A DNA stretch of 47,041 bases from Fragilaria crotonensis (Eukaryota > Bacillariophyta > Fragilariophyceae > Fragilariales > Fragilariaceae), in contig JAKSYS010000506.1 in the NCBI GenBank assembly GCA_022925895.1, positions 1 through 47,041 on the forward strand. The letters are read 5' to 3'. The notes beneath the pieces were generated by a model. It had not been told where the DNA came from. It saw nothing but the letters and a program-made list of their open reading frames with translations, and made no database searches. Both the position numbers and the translations under genes were made by a program. This document shows, in pieces, positions 1 to 11,432 of the stretch. Numbering within the stretch: the stretch's first letter is position 1; each line of letters starts with the position of its first letter.

Positions 1-704
1 ATCGCGGCCGCAGGTCGCGATAGTTACGCGACGAAACCCTAAAAGTATCGCAACTATCGTCGTGGATTTCAACGGAAGTTCTTTACCAACGAAGCGTAAC
101 CCGAGTGAACTGCGTGCGTTCTAAAGTGCCGAAGCCCACCTGACAACGTTGTGTTTGATGACTCGACAACCAACAAACAATGAAATACAGTCGTCGAGTA
201 CTTGTACATACGAGCACGCTTCTGAAACCTTTGCGCTGCCCTTTCGAACAGATATGACATACACGACGATCACATTGTGTTCGTTCTTCTACAGTACTAC
301 CTGTACCTTGCGTGTACATAGTAGGCACAAGTGTAAGTACAACCCTATCGAAATCACTTTGCAGTCATTTGAACATCTGCAGTTGTGCAGTACTAACACT
401 ACCTCACTCCGCATCTAATCTTTGCACTGTCCATTGAACAGTTACATATGCATACACAAGCACAAGCTTGTTTGAAAATCTGTGTGAAGCCCTTTGAACA
501 TTGTTGTTGCACAGTACTCGGAGTACTCTGCTTCTGAAATCTTCATACTGGCCTTGAACTTCTGCCATAGTACTACAATCTTTACGACATCCTTCAGCAT
601 ATTTTGTGCGACTACAAACAGGCTTACCAGAGTTATTGGTGCATGGTCAATAACATTCAGTGCCATCGTATTTTAATTTGGCTTGCAACAACCGATATTT
701 GAAC
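1..704. repeat. Upstream region with diverged ~60-bp tandem repeats
   Basis: No gene is supported here. From about 215 to 640 a degenerate unit recurs roughly every 55-65 bases: a TCTGAAATCTTTGCA-like part, then CCTTTGAACA, then GCACAGTACT. Recognisable copies begin near 220, 350, 412, 476 and 533. The array ends close to the recombinase start at 705, so it may hold the promoter or 5' UTR, or recombinase binding sites; that is inference. The first 60 bases also contain a small inverted repeat (CGATAGTT / AACTATCG). Confidence 0.45.
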
Positions 705-3176
705 ATGGCAGAAGAGAATTCAAGAAAGAAACAGAAACTGGGAAGTGTGCTTGATGGCCTTGCCCCAGCGACGCATGCCGGGAGAGATGCTGCTATCATC
801 ATGTTCGACAAATTCATGGAAAAGCAAGGGGAGCCAAAATTTGATGAGCTTGGCCCCAACGATGCCCTCGGTGACAATCTTAAGGTAGTCCTTGTCAACT
901 TTGCAGAAGGATTGTTAGGTGACCCACCTACAAAGGGTTGCACCGGCGAGGGAGGGGAATACACTGGCAGCACCCTGATTAAATATTTCAATGCATTCAA
1001 AAATTGTCTGATCAAAAAGTTTCCGGAGAAACGCGGCATGTTGAATGACCAGGCATGGGTAAAGGAAGTTGAAAAAAATCTCCCGAGGCTGCTTAGCAAA
1101 AAAATTCACAAGGGCACCCAAGAGGACAGTGTTATTAGCAAAGTGATTCCACTCTTCCGGAAGACTAGTAAGAGAAATAGTGTGTACCTGCACCCATGTT
1201 CAGACATGATGGAACCTCTCGAAGTTGACCTTGTTGGAATTTGCAGTGGATTAATGAATTCCAATATCCGTGGCTCACAGGAGAAGAAACTGCAATACAA
1301 TATCACCCACAGCTCTGTTGGGCGAGGTGGTGAAATAAAATTCATCAACTACGATAAAATGTACTGGGAACCATTCTTCCAAGTAACGGTTGCCAAATGG
1401 TTTCAAATGAAACAGGTTACCAGTGTTCCAACTTCCTGGTGCGTAGATTTTGAGTATGCTGAAACGTGTATCCCAACTTCATTCGCGTGTTTTTGGATGG
1501 TCGAAAATGGTCTAGCCCGGAGTGGCAACCCATATGAAATTCGAAGATCATCGGAAAGTCGCGCTGCATCATACGTCTTTCAATCGCTCCAGAACCTGAA
1601 TGATGGCTACACTTCGCAGCTTTCCAACAAACTAAAAACATTTGTTCCAGAGGAGCTGAAGAGCATGATCACAATGAAGTCATTGCGCATTGGTGCCAGT
1701 ACAGAGCTGGCAGCAAACCGAGGTGTTCAATTTGATGAAAAGATTGCACGAGGTGGATGGTCAACTGGTACAAGTCAAGACCACTACACGTGGATCCTGC
1801 TGTGCAACATCTTGTCTCCCATGCTTGCATTGGCCGGCTACCCTGATCCAACAATTACGCCAGTGGCACCTACGCTTGATGCCATTGGGAAAGATGGCCT
1901 CGAAAAGATTGATGATTTCATATGTGCTCTGTACATAGTTCACGTGCCTCACTTCTTTAAGAAGGGAAAACTACGTCCTATGTTGGAGGTTGCAACTGCA
2001 TCTGTCATCATGCATTTCACCCATTTTCTTGCAAAGTATGGACGAACAAACACAGTCGTCGACAAGATGATAAAATCCATTGTGAGAGTTGGCCTCGCTA
2101 CCTATGATGATGATGCGGTTGTGCTTCTTTCCGCTTGGTCATCCAAGGTTAAGGAAGACTTCTATAGCCGTGTAACTACTGTGAATGAGTCATCCTCCGA
2201 GATTTTGAATCTGATCCGTACGCTTCAGGCAAACAATTCTCGCCAGTTTATGGATATGCGCGAAACAGTGTCAACAATGTTGCGACAAAATTCAAAATTG
2301 ACTGAGGAGATTACTTTGTTGAAGGAACAGTTAGTGCATAGCCGACAACGGGAGACTCAGCGAGATCAGCAATCAACTATTGTGGCAAATGAGATCACAG
2401 AAATTAAAATCCTTTTGCAAGCCCTTGTTCCTGGCAAAATAGGGTCCCCTCGAAGTCCAACTGAGCTCATCCTATCACCAGCATTGTTGCAGCATTTGGA
2501 CCCTGACTCACCAATCATCCTCAAAGTTGTTGCAGATGAAGGTAATGTGGCGGAGAACAATGCCCAACCTTCAAAGGCAAAAGGTCAGACAAACTTATTT
2601 GCTACGCTTAGATATGGCAAAGCTGCAGAGGAGCAAGCCTCTGATGCATATTTTAAGAACAAGCTTGTGAGCGATGTGCTGATGGACTTGTTTGACAATG
2701 GCAAGCTCAAGAATTTATGCAAGATGCCACTGTCAAGGCTGAAATGCAAGTTTGTTCCTACAAAGAATTCAACTATCTACATGGCTGCACTTGATCTTGT
2801 TGAAGCTCTGTTGATGTATGAAGATTGCCAATTTCTGATCAATGCTAGCAACTGCAGCCCTGTCACACCTGAAACTCGCCATAAGCTTTCTGCGATGTTT
2901 CTCAATCTTGACTATTGGGTTCGTAAGGCTTGTTCATCTCTCCTGAATGTGAAGCTGACAGGTGCTAGAAAGGCCTATCTTTATGGAACTGGGAATGTGG
3001 TTAAAAAGCCGGGTACTTGGAACCTGGTGAAAAGTTTTATTCCTGCCTGGACTGATGCAATGCTTGGTGAACCTAACATAGCACCAGATAATGCAGTGAT
3101 GACTTTTCGCGAATGGGTCAATGACAAACAAGCTGCAACAGTTGATGCCAAGCCCAGCTCCTTACCACAAAAATAA
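705..3176 (+). CDS. Crypton-like tyrosine recombinase (YR) protein
   Basis: A single uninterrupted 823-residue frame. The start is taken at the first ATG (705, MAEENSRKK); the frame is open slightly upstream but has no earlier ATG. The tyrosine recombinase signature is clear. R207 sits in GRGGE, the Arg-I box. K325-S-L-R328 stands at the HxxR position, W352 at the His/Trp position, and Y361 is the candidate nucleophile. The spacing of 24 and 9 residues is nearly that of Cre-type enzymes (23 and 9). Residues ~497-575 look like a coiled coil. The ~200-residue C-terminal region (RLKCKFVP, KKPGTWNLVKSF) is unrecognised and could bind DNA. YR proteins of this form occur in Crypton elements and their domesticated relatives and cut, exchange and rejoin DNA through a 3'-phosphotyrosine. 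No terminal repeats were found, so mobile versus domesticated is undecided. Confidence 0.8.
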   Translation: MAEENSRKKQKLGSVLDGLAPATHAGRDAAIIMFDKFMEKQGEPKFDELGPNDALGDNLKVVLVNFAEGLLGDPPTKGCTGEGGEYTGSTLIKYFNAFKNCLIKKFPEKRGMLNDQAWVKEVEKNLPRLLSKKIHKGTQEDSVISKVIPLFRKTSKRNSVYLHPCSDMMEPLEVDLVGICSGLMNSNIRGSQEKKLQYNITHSSVGRGGEIKFINYDKMYWEPFFQVTVAKWFQMKQVTSVPTSWCVDFEYAETCIPTSFACFWMVENGLARSGNPYEIRRSSESRAASYVFQSLQNLNDGYTSQLSNKLKTFVPEELKSMITMKSLRIGASTELAANRGVQFDEKIARGGWSTGTSQDHYTWILLCNILSPMLALAGYPDPTITPVAPTLDAIGKDGLEKIDDFICALYIVHVPHFFKKGKLRPMLEVATASVIMHFTHFLAKYGRTNTVVDKMIKSIVRVGLATYDDDAVVLLSAWSSKVKEDFYSRVTTVNESSSEILNLIRTLQANNSRQFMDMRETVSTMLRQNSKLTEEITLLKEQLVHSRQRETQRDQQSTIVANEITEIKILLQALVPGKIGSPRSPTELILSPALLQHLDPDSPIILKVVADEGNVAENNAQPSKAKGQTNLFATLRYGKAAEEQASDAYFKNKLVSDVLMDLFDNGKLKNLCKMPLSRLKCKFVPTKNSTIYMAALDLVEALLMYEDCQFLINASNCSPVTPETRHKLSAMFLNLDYWVRKACSSLLNVKLTGARKAYLYGTGNVVKKPGTWNLVKSFIPAWTDAMLGEPNIAPDNAVMTFREWVNDKQAATVDAKPSSLPQK

Positions 3177-4995
3177 ATACTTGAACTTACTTAAACTTTC
3201 TTTACATTATATCAGAGCTATGTCTCAAGGACCGCGGTCTACCCTGCCTCCATAGTTTGAGATCCAGATGAACCTTTGATTTCATCAACATCATTTGAGA
3301 CCGGTCAACAAGCATTTAAAAGGAACCATCCACTAGCAACAAGGTCAGGAAGAAGATTCTCTGGATTCAACTGAACCCTTTGGAAGACTTCTCACTTCTC
3401 AGATCACATCCAAAGTTGACAATTACTATCTGTCCCAGAAAATCACCAAAAATCTCCCCATTACTACAAGAAACCAGAAAACTACATCAATGGATCCATC
3501 TATTGCCCAGCACAACATTTAACATACATCACTACAATCAACCCTTTCTTGTGTTTTGATTTGTTATAATTGCCTGCACCTATGTGACAAATCTGTATGC
3601 AAAATTATTGTGCCAGTTATTGGGATAGGAGTATCTCACCTTGCAAAATTCACAGAATTGACCAGAAGGTGCGACGTTCTTTTAGTTGACTCTCACTCAG
3701 CCTGCTTTTTGACAATGGCCAGCAATCAGCACCAGAAACTCCAGCCATAATGTGAGAAGCCCATTGCCTTGTCAGCACATTTGATTTTAAAGCAGTGCAC
3801 CTTTGTGACAAGCATACATTCTTCTTTCTTTGTCTGGTGCTAAAGCTGCCCCACCTTCATCAGCAGTTATGATCACAATTAGCACATTAAGCTTTTCATT
3901 CAATGTTGCTCTGACCACAGGATCAGCAAAAAGTGAAAGTGATGATACTCTTCACACTCAGTGTGGTGACTTCCATATCTCTGTCACCATCAGGATGAGC
4001 TGCAACCCTTGCCAATCAGGATAAGTCCAAAGCATTCTTCTGACCCTGGAAGATGCAGCCACAATAGCTACTGCCAAACCTGGCCCTCACAAGCTGGGCT
4101 GATGCCCCATCCGGCCCTCACCACAAGCTGCTTTGTTTACCAGAACCAGTTCTGGTGAGATTTTTACAGATGCATAGATGTCTTTGGTTCAAGCTTTCTC
4201 AAGAATGGCACAAGATTTAATGGATATGCCACATCAGCCAGGCGGGTACTGCTCCTCCTTCTGACATGTATGGACAATATGCTGAATTTCTGAATCATAA
4301 TGGGAATAGGAACAAAATTCATGGCAAGGCTGCACAAAGTGAATGCAACCTGCTGGTTGACAACAAGGTTAAACTAACCAGCCTTTCCATTGCTATGGTG
4401 GCCTGCACAAAGTAAAGTGTACGATGAGATTACTGTCTTACCGGCCAAGGCAACAACTGTTGAAAAAATGACTATCTGGCACAACAGCTCCAGCTTGATC
4501 ATCATTAATCCTGAATTGAGGCAATGTCAGTTCATTGCTGCATGGTACTAGATGTCAATACAAGTGCAAATGATGATTACACTTGGTGCTGCCAATGACA
4601 AGCTCTGCTCCTATTCGTGAGCTGAACTGGAGGAGTCAATGCATCCTTGCAACGCACAAACAAATCAAATTAAAACATGAGTGCAACAAAGCAGTATAAA
4701 ACTTAAGGCTTATTGATTGAATGAAGTGTGTGCAAGAAGAATCAAAGGACATAAATGAATGGGCAGTTTGCACTAACCTCTGAGATGCAACTCAGGCTAA
4801 GGCAATGGCAATCACTGACAAGAAGAAGCGAGAGACTGATCTTATCTTGGAGAATGAAAAGAAAAGGAGATCAACTCATGATGCAAAGAATGATTGGTTG
4901 CTGGATGAGTGGTTGCACATGGTGTTCATGGTGACCTCGTAGCAGCATACGCAGCCACCTCCACCGCGTTGGTTGTTACATGAAGAAGGGGGGGT
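3177..4995. other. Long stretch without a supported gene
   Basis: All six frames are broken by frequent stops. The base composition resembles the recombinase gene rather than the AT-rich spacers further on, so part may be 3' UTR or old coding relic. One short coding-like stretch (about 4790-4942, plus) reads as a highly charged helix with KKKRETD and ENEKKRRS and ends in TAG. It has no recognisable family and no clear partner exons. Confidence 0.4.
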
Positions 4996-4997
4996 TG

Positions 4998-5369
<372 letters not shown>

Positions 5370-7080
5370 AAGAGGCAGAAGACGACTGACCCACCACATA
5401 TCTGATTCGAACCGGGCACAACCAAGGCCAGAGTGAGGAACACAACCAAATCCGCAGGAAACCCCTCCCAAAACGCACGAGTGACCGACAGAGGCGCGCA
5501 CCCACAAGGAACCGTGGGAACAACAACAGAGACCCCTGTGACAATGACCGGCCCGACCAGGCTAGGAACGACAAGCTCCTGGACCCAAGCCAATCCCCAC
5601 GTAACAATCCGAGCCCTCTCCCAACGCTGTCCTGCAACCATGCACAGTAAGGGGGCAAGGAAACCAACAGCATCCCCAACCGGGGGCGCAACACCGGAAA
5701 TCGCGACCGCCTACCAATGCCAGGAACAACCGGAGAGAAAACCCCCTCGCGCAAGCACCTGCGCATCACATTTGGAGGGTCCGCCAACCTGCTGACTTGG
5801 TGCATGGTATCGTCGGAGATGGTGACCGACCTCGCTAATGAGATCTGTCAGTGGCTGCAAGGACTGGGACCCAACCACATAGCACAGCCTGGCACATCCG
5901 CTGAGTCCAGTATGGCGCTACAAGAACAACCAAACCATCCTGTTGGCCCAAGCATACTACCTGAAGGCGGTTATAGTGCCCCCAATCCTCAGGGGGAAAG
6001 TGGACTGATAAATTGACGATCTCATCCACGTCTTCTGGGACCCGCCGAGTAATATTGAACGACTCCCCCATGCAGTACCGCTAGCCGTGCATGTCACCAG
6101 CTGTCCCCACCCGCCGGAATCCAGGGAACCACTCCCACGACGAGTCATATTGTCCTGCCCAAACTTGAAGCAGAAGGGGTACCCACACCCAAGCTCTTGC
6201 AAGGGATGATCAGCCTATCTGAGGCAGAATTGCCCCACCTCAAAGACTCCCACTTTGCCATCATAAGCGAAATCGCAATCGTAGGATTTTTCGACGCCAT
6301 GCGATCGTGCGAGGCAACCACAACCCCATTGCCCGGGCGAACCAAAATCATCGCCACCAACGGAGTCGTCGTGTTCCGAAACTCCCAAACCAGATCGTCC
6401 CTCATGACGACGACGACCCGAAGCTCGCACAAGCTGAACTAGTCACCATCACGTTCCGGAACCAAAAGAACAGGGCCAAGGATGATGACAAACAAACCCA
6501 TAATCCTGTGATGTGCCCGGTACTGTGACTGGTGGCTGGCATCCATCAACTGCCAGACGCGCCACCTACCACAACCATAAACACAACGCTGGCCGGAACC
6601 CAAACTGTTCTTCTGCCCAGCAAATTACTGATCCATCACCTATGAACCCCGTGCAAACTCCTGGTGGGAGGAGCGGACACATTCGGATACGACCCACCGG
6701 ACATCAGAACAAAGTCCTTACGGTCGGGAGCGGCAATGGGATTATTCCTCATGGACCACTCAGCTACAAAGAGTATGCTGCTCGGACGGTGGTTGTCTGA
6801 TGCATTTGAACTACATTAGACCTCAGGTGCTCAAGTGCTGGACTACTAGTAAGCTTAGCAGCGATATGATCCACCACAACTCCTTCCTCGAAGTCACCGT
6901 CCCGCGATGCAACTCAAAGGACGCCCCACGAACTCGACGCCCCCATTCCACGGCCTCCAAAAAGCCTACACCTGCACCACTAAAACCAGGAGCTGTGACT
7001 TCAATGGCTGGACACATAAATCTGGGGGATTTGGTGAGCAGGGACCTCACTACCGGTCTTGGTTTCTGCAAAACCCACTA
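5370..7080. other. C-rich degenerate region, possible retroelement gag relic
   Basis: No intact gene. Composition changes sharply after the microsatellite: the plus strand becomes rich in C and A, and conceptual frames are rich in Pro, Asn, Arg and Thr. One frame (about 5400-5640) is Arg/Asn/Pro-rich like a nucleocapsid tail. Other coding-like fragments lie at 5717-6016 and 6176-6442 (LSEAELPHLKDSHF). They are in different frames with many stops, so an old retroelement is possible but not shown. Confidence 0.3.
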
Positions 7081-7430
7081 GCTCTCGAGCTACTACTCTA
7101 CGAGTACGTGAAAACAATTAGCTACTACTAGCTACTAGCCCATCGGGACAAAAAACCCCTAGAGAAAGGCGGTACTACTGTAGCTAGTAGTAGACTTGTT
7201 TCGACGCACAACGCGGGACAATTAGCGTCAATTAAGTACTTGTGCTAGTACAGGAGGACTGGCGTACGGGAGTACTCTCTAGTTAGAACGAGGTGCACGC
7301 GAGTAAACCGAAAACGCCGAGCTCTCCGAACTCCGAGTTCCTCGGGTACCTCCGATGTAATCGAGGTAGTCGAGCGATAGTTTTTCATTTAGTCGAAGTA
7401 GTCGAGCGATACTTTCGTAAATTATATCAT
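7081..7430. other. Intergenic, rich in CTA/TAG motifs
   Basis: No gene. 7085-7200 is dense in ACTAG and CTACT words, and 7320-7410 contains a near-duplicate of GTAGTCGAGCGATA. The duplicated upstream block of the ankyrin-kinase genes begins just after. Confidence 0.35.
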
Positions 7431-7658
7431 AAAAATGAAACAAATACGGTTAATCGTGGTATGTGATGAGAAAAATTCGGATCTCGTGGTCTTGTGAATC
7501 TGTGAAGAAGTCATCCCAGCTGAAATCTCTCAAACGCGCGTCCATTGCTCACATGGTCATTTGTGCCGCCATTTGGCACTTTTTGCAGACCAGCATTGCA
7601 GCTCAAACACAGGACATCTGTAAGAATTAGAGAAGCTGCCTACCGGTAGTACTCCACT
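7430..7658 (+). promoter_or_regulatory. Duplicated upstream region of ankyrin-kinase copy 1
   Basis: This block is clearly homologous to 11185-11404 ahead of copy 2, and its left part to 19745-19797. Conserved words include GATGAGAAAAATTCG, GAAGTCATCCCAGCTGAAAT and GACCAGCATTGCAG. It ends with the palindrome CTACCGGTAG (7640-7649), 9 bases before the family ATG. Conservation between paralogs shows that the promoter or 5' UTR was duplicated with the gene. A regulatory role is inferred. Confidence 0.55.
7640..7649. promoter_or_regulatory. Palindrome CTACCGGTAG upstream of copy 1
   Basis: A perfect 10-base palindrome just ahead of the copy 1 start. The same 10-mer is at 11386-11395 (copy 2), 10601-10610 and 15368-15377. 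A dimeric factor site is possible; function is inferred. Confidence 0.4.
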
Positions 7659-7668
7659 ATGACTCTTG

Positions 7669-9515
7669 ATGAAGAATTTGATTGGTAGTGCCAAATATGG
7701 ATATCTCGACAAGGTTCCTAACCTCTTGCGAAGAGGGGCAAACGTGAATGCCAAGGATGATGATGGCAACACAGCTCTTCACTATGCTGCTATGAGTCAT
7801 GATGTTCGGTTGCAAGATTTGGAAGAAGTCGTTCGTGCTTTATTGAATCACAATGGAGTGGATGTGAATATCAAGAATGATCGAGGCAACACAGCTCTAG
7901 ATGTGGCTTTCTATTGTGAAAATTTCGAAGTTGCAGGTCTCTTGAAAGAACACACGGATCGTGAGAAGCATAGCAAGGAGAACGAGCAGAATCCCCACAA
8001 GAGACCTGAAGTTGAAGCGCACGCATCGGAAGAGAAGCGCCCATCCAGCACTGATGAGGCGTTTGGAAAAGGACCAAACGCTGCTTGTTCACGTGATGAA
8101 TACAACCTCCGCTGATCCTGTTGAACTCTCATTGGAGTACATTGAGCGATGCATCAAGAAGGACCACGACGGCAAACTGATGAAACTTGGATCGGGTGCC
8201 TATGGTGATGTTTTCTTGGCGGAAGATTGTCGCCTGCCAAAGAAGTTCGCAGTGAAAATGATTAATCCTACTAAACTTGATCAGGATACCATTGAGGACA
8301 TACGCAAAAGCTTTCAGACGGAACTGTCGGCAAGTTCCGATAGAGTCTTGTCATTATTCAGCGGCAGCGATGATCAATTTTCATGACCTCGGACAGTTCC
8401 TTATGGCGCATTTCGTTTATTGTACACAGACTCTCACGACATTCCGGCATCCTAACATTATTGTCTTGTATGGGTACAGTTTAAATGCCAACAGTACGCA
8501 GCAGTGCTTGGTGTATGAATATGCCGCAAATGGCTCCCTCGCTGACTTCTTCACTGACGAGGGCAACAGAGCCCGCCTGCCTGCAGATATGCGATTGTCC
8601 ATTATGTTCGAATTGACAAGAGCGGTTCACTTCTTACGCACTGGTGGGTGCAAGGTGGCAGGTAATGGTTGGAAAGTGTTTCATCGCGACATAAAGAGCG
8701 CCAACATCTGTTTGGCGGCCGATTTCACCCCTCGGCTGATTGATTGCGGACTGGCCAAATTTGTACGTGACGACAACTACAGTGGTATTCCGGGGGCTGT
8801 CACACTGAAGAGCACAAGTCGAGATGGCACATTCGGAACCCCTGGATACATGTGTCCAGAGTATAGCAGGAAGAAGTCTGAGGGCACTCCCTGTCCTTAC
8901 ATCGCCGCCTATGACGTGTTTTCTCTTGGCGTCGTCTTGGTTGAGCTTATTTTGGGATGCTTGAATGGAGGGCATTCAACTAGAACTAGAAATGGAATGC
9001 AATTCGAGAATGCGTTTCGTCGATATGTCAAGGATGATAGTGATCGGCTGATTGTCGATGGATTGGAAAAGCTCATGCGTGATGCCGATCCCACCATCAT
9101 CTGGAATGCAGGGACTCTTGACCTAGTTTGTAAGGCTGCTATTCAGTGCATGGCTCCCTTCTCTGACGAAAAGTTGAGCACCGGTGACCTGCTCGATAAG
9201 CTCAGAGAGACAATCGGTTTGAAAAGAGATACACGCGTTTGGTATCCTGCCGCTGTGCATTCAGTAGATAGTGGCCCACACTGTGATATTTGCAACGATT
9301 ATTGTGCGGATTTAAAGTGCAGCGAGGGGCACGCCCTGTGTACAAGCTGTGTCGAGGAAAATCTGTTGCAGCACCTCTCTGACGGGGGCCGACTTTTGTG
9401 CCTGATCAACGGGTGCTCAAGCCAACCATTCAAAGACAACGAACTTGTCAAGTACATTTCTGTCGAATTATACAATCCACGTTTCAATGCCTGCGAGCAA
9501 ATTCATTTTGCTTGA
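7669..9515 (+). pseudogene. Ankyrin / protein kinase / RING-like protein, copy 1 (frameshifted, GC-AG intron)
   Basis: Paralog of the gene at 11433. The N-terminal part (7669-~8062) holds about three ankyrin repeats (NTALHYAAMS, VRALLNHNGVDVNIK). An extra T near 8063 (GCGTTTGG; copy 2 has CCGTTGG) moves the reading into the next frame, which carries the kinase glycine loop GSGAYGDVF and the lysine in FAVKMIN. A 100-nt intron (8330-8429) separates this from the main kinase part: HRDIKSANICLA, LIDCGLAK (DCG replaces DFG), GTPGYMCPE. A RING-like cluster follows (CDICNDYC, CSEGHALCTSC), then an early stop at 9515, so the ~250-residue C-terminal domain of copy 2 is missing. The ancestral ATG at 7659 is also out of frame because of an extra T. 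Either a decaying copy or an indel error; decay is favoured by the lost C-terminus. Confidence 0.75.
8330..8429 (+). other. GC-AG spliceosomal intron in copy 1
   Basis: The donor is TCG|GCAAGT and the acceptor TACACAG|ACT. Removing these 100 bases joins QTELS to TLTTFRHPN in frame, as in copy 2 (12363-12463). The donor has C where copy 2 has T, a minor but functional donor class in eukaryotes. Confidence 0.8.
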
Positions 9516-10186
9516 TCGGATTCCAACTTCGAAATGATCAAGGCCTACGTCATGGACACTTATCACTGCAGTTAAACAATGTGATCGAGCTTCACAATTA
9601 ATGAAGGTCTACGTCGGGCACCCACATTACTGCGTTCCAACACTCTGGTTTGAATGCTTTTGGAATTCAAGTTTTCGGTCGCTCCATTGAATCATCATCA
9701 CTTTGCAAGGATGAAGGCAAGGCCTGCCATCGTCAGAGGCACTCAGCATTCCAACAGTAGGATTCGAGGTTTTGCAAATGGATCAAGGCCTACGTTGGAC
9801 GTATCACTACTTGCGAGCGAGCAGAAACGATTTCGCACATTTTGTGCCTATTGTACATATCAAATTGGTGGATGAGTTTGTGTGACCACCCGGTTGGAAC
9901 GGCAAGGCGGGAAAATATGGAAATCTTGCTGCGTGGAGAAAGAGCTATACCATCAAAAGCATCACCTCGATATCTGTCGGTGAGCTTCAAGGTAACGCCA
10001 TTCTCAATACGGGATACTGGTCCTACAGATATTTCTCTTTCCGAGCATGATTTTTTTACGCCCTCATCAGGTCACGCCTTCTGTGCACTGGCGCAGAGGA
10101 TCATAGTGGTGCACAAGTGGACAGCAGACCTTGCGTTGGCGTGACAGATCAGCCGTCCGAGATGAGCCATCAGCCATCCGTCAGTC
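9516..10186. other. Degenerate spacer with imperfect ~90-bp repeats
   Basis: No intact gene. A motif near ATCAAGGCCTACGTCATGGA followed by a CACTACTTGCG-like end recurs around 9536, 9600, 9710 and 9778, suggesting old tandem duplication. Short coding-like stretches exist but are broken. Confidence 0.35.
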
Positions 10187-10530
10187 ATGTCTCAGCCAAC
10201 ATTTTTGATTTCGATCGACGCTTCGCCTTGTTTCGTTTCTGACAAATCTACGAATTATGAGTCATACGGTCATACGCCTTCTCTTGATTCGCAATGGATT
10301 GAGAACGTCAGAGATGTTCTTAATCTCGACGATGTTCTTGAGCTCTTTCGCAAGGGAGGAGAATTTGAATGCCACGAATGCCGTAATACAGCTCTCATCT
10401 GTACGAGCTGTAATGGCTATTTGGAGGCGGTTCTCGTGCTTTATTGATTGAAGACAGGGTGCACGTGAATGTGAAAGGTGAATACGACAACACTGCTCGT
10501 AGTAGTGCCCTTCGATATACACGCTTTACA
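10187..10530 (+). pseudogene. Ankyrin-repeat relic
   Basis: The stretch 10300-10500 matches the ankyrin part of the neighbouring family but is spread over two frames. VLELFRKG and NTALICTSCNGYLEAV are in one frame, NLNATNAV in another, and VHVNVKGEYDNTA follows a stop. These are the usual family words (LLRRGANVNA, NTALI.AS..GHLEVV, VDVN.K). It is a short, frameshifted remnant with no kinase part. Confidence 0.6.
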
Positions 10531-10600
10531 TATTATTTATATTTAGCATGTATTGTTGGTTGCAACGAGATGACGACAACAATATGATCCGCAGGCGCTA

Positions 10601-10610
10601 CTACCGGTAG
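10601..10610. promoter_or_regulatory. Palindrome CTACCGGTAG, free copy
   Basis: Same 10-mer as upstream of copies 1 and 2, here just ahead of a 35-bp tandem duplication and the upstream block of copy 2. Confidence 0.3.
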
Positions 10611-10620
10611 TATAAACTTA

Positions 10621-10690
10621 ACAACACAAAGCACCGAATACATACTCGAATCGCAACAACACAAAGCACCGAATACATACTCGAATCGCT
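10621..10690. repeat. Perfect 35-bp tandem duplication
   Basis: Two identical adjacent 35-base units (10621-10655 and 10656-10690), each starting AACAACACAAAGCACCGAAT. Their identity indicates a recent event. Confidence 0.95.
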
Positions 10691-10701
10691 CGCAAATCTT
10701 A

Positions 10702-11404
10702 TTGGACTTCTTGTCATTTCATTCTGCGCTGACATTGTTTTCAATTCCGCATCCCAGCCTTTTGGAAACAATGACATTGTAACGCACCAACATCGCTATT
10801 TGCTGTTGGAGAAAAGGAGTGCCTGCTCGATTTGTTGTCTATGTCATACAATGGCGAAAGTGCATGTAATTGATAGCTTTGGCTAGCCCCCCCCGTTCTT
10901 CGTACTCGCACCAGAAGAACTGTTTGCTGTTATGGAGTTCTCCTTTGGAACGCTGTCTCAATCGCCGTCACCGTCGCCGTCAATCTCATCGTTCTTACTC
11001 ATTACTCATTACAGGCACACATCGGTTTAGTTGTCAGTTCAGCAGCGTGCATACACGATACACGCACATACTGCATACGTAAATGTATATACTCATACTC
11101 GTATGATACACGGTAGAACGAGTATGTGCATGTACTGTTGTAGCCTTGTTGCATGTTGCATGCGCTTCCATATACATAAAAAGAAACAAATACGGATAAT
11201 CGTGATATGTGATGAGAAAAATTCGCATCTCTTGGTGTCTTGTGAATCTGTGAAGAAGTCATCCCAGCTGAAATCTCTCAATCGCGTGCATTTCTCTCCT
11301 GGCCATTTGTGCCACCATTTGGCGCTATTTGCAGACCAGCATTGCAGTTCAAACACAGCACATTTGTAAGAATTAGAGAAGTTGCCTACCGGTAGTACTC
11401 CACT
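10702..11404 (+). promoter_or_regulatory. Duplicated upstream block of copy 2
   Basis: The left part (10705-11150) is homologous to 19326-19740; shared words include CATTTCATTCTGCGCTG, ATGGAGTTCTCCTTTGGAAC and TTTAGTTGTCAGTTCAGC. The right part (11185-11404) is homologous to 7430-7658. It ends in CTACCGGTAG (11386-11395), so it is the full-length reference for the family's upstream region. Confidence 0.6.
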
Positions 11405-11432
11405 ATGACTCTTGATGAAGAATTGAGAGATA

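Noticed and set aside
3177-4860. A second gene downstream of the recombinase, including the 60-residue frames near 3556 and 3830
   Set aside because: Frames are short, rich in stops around them and show no recognisable motif.
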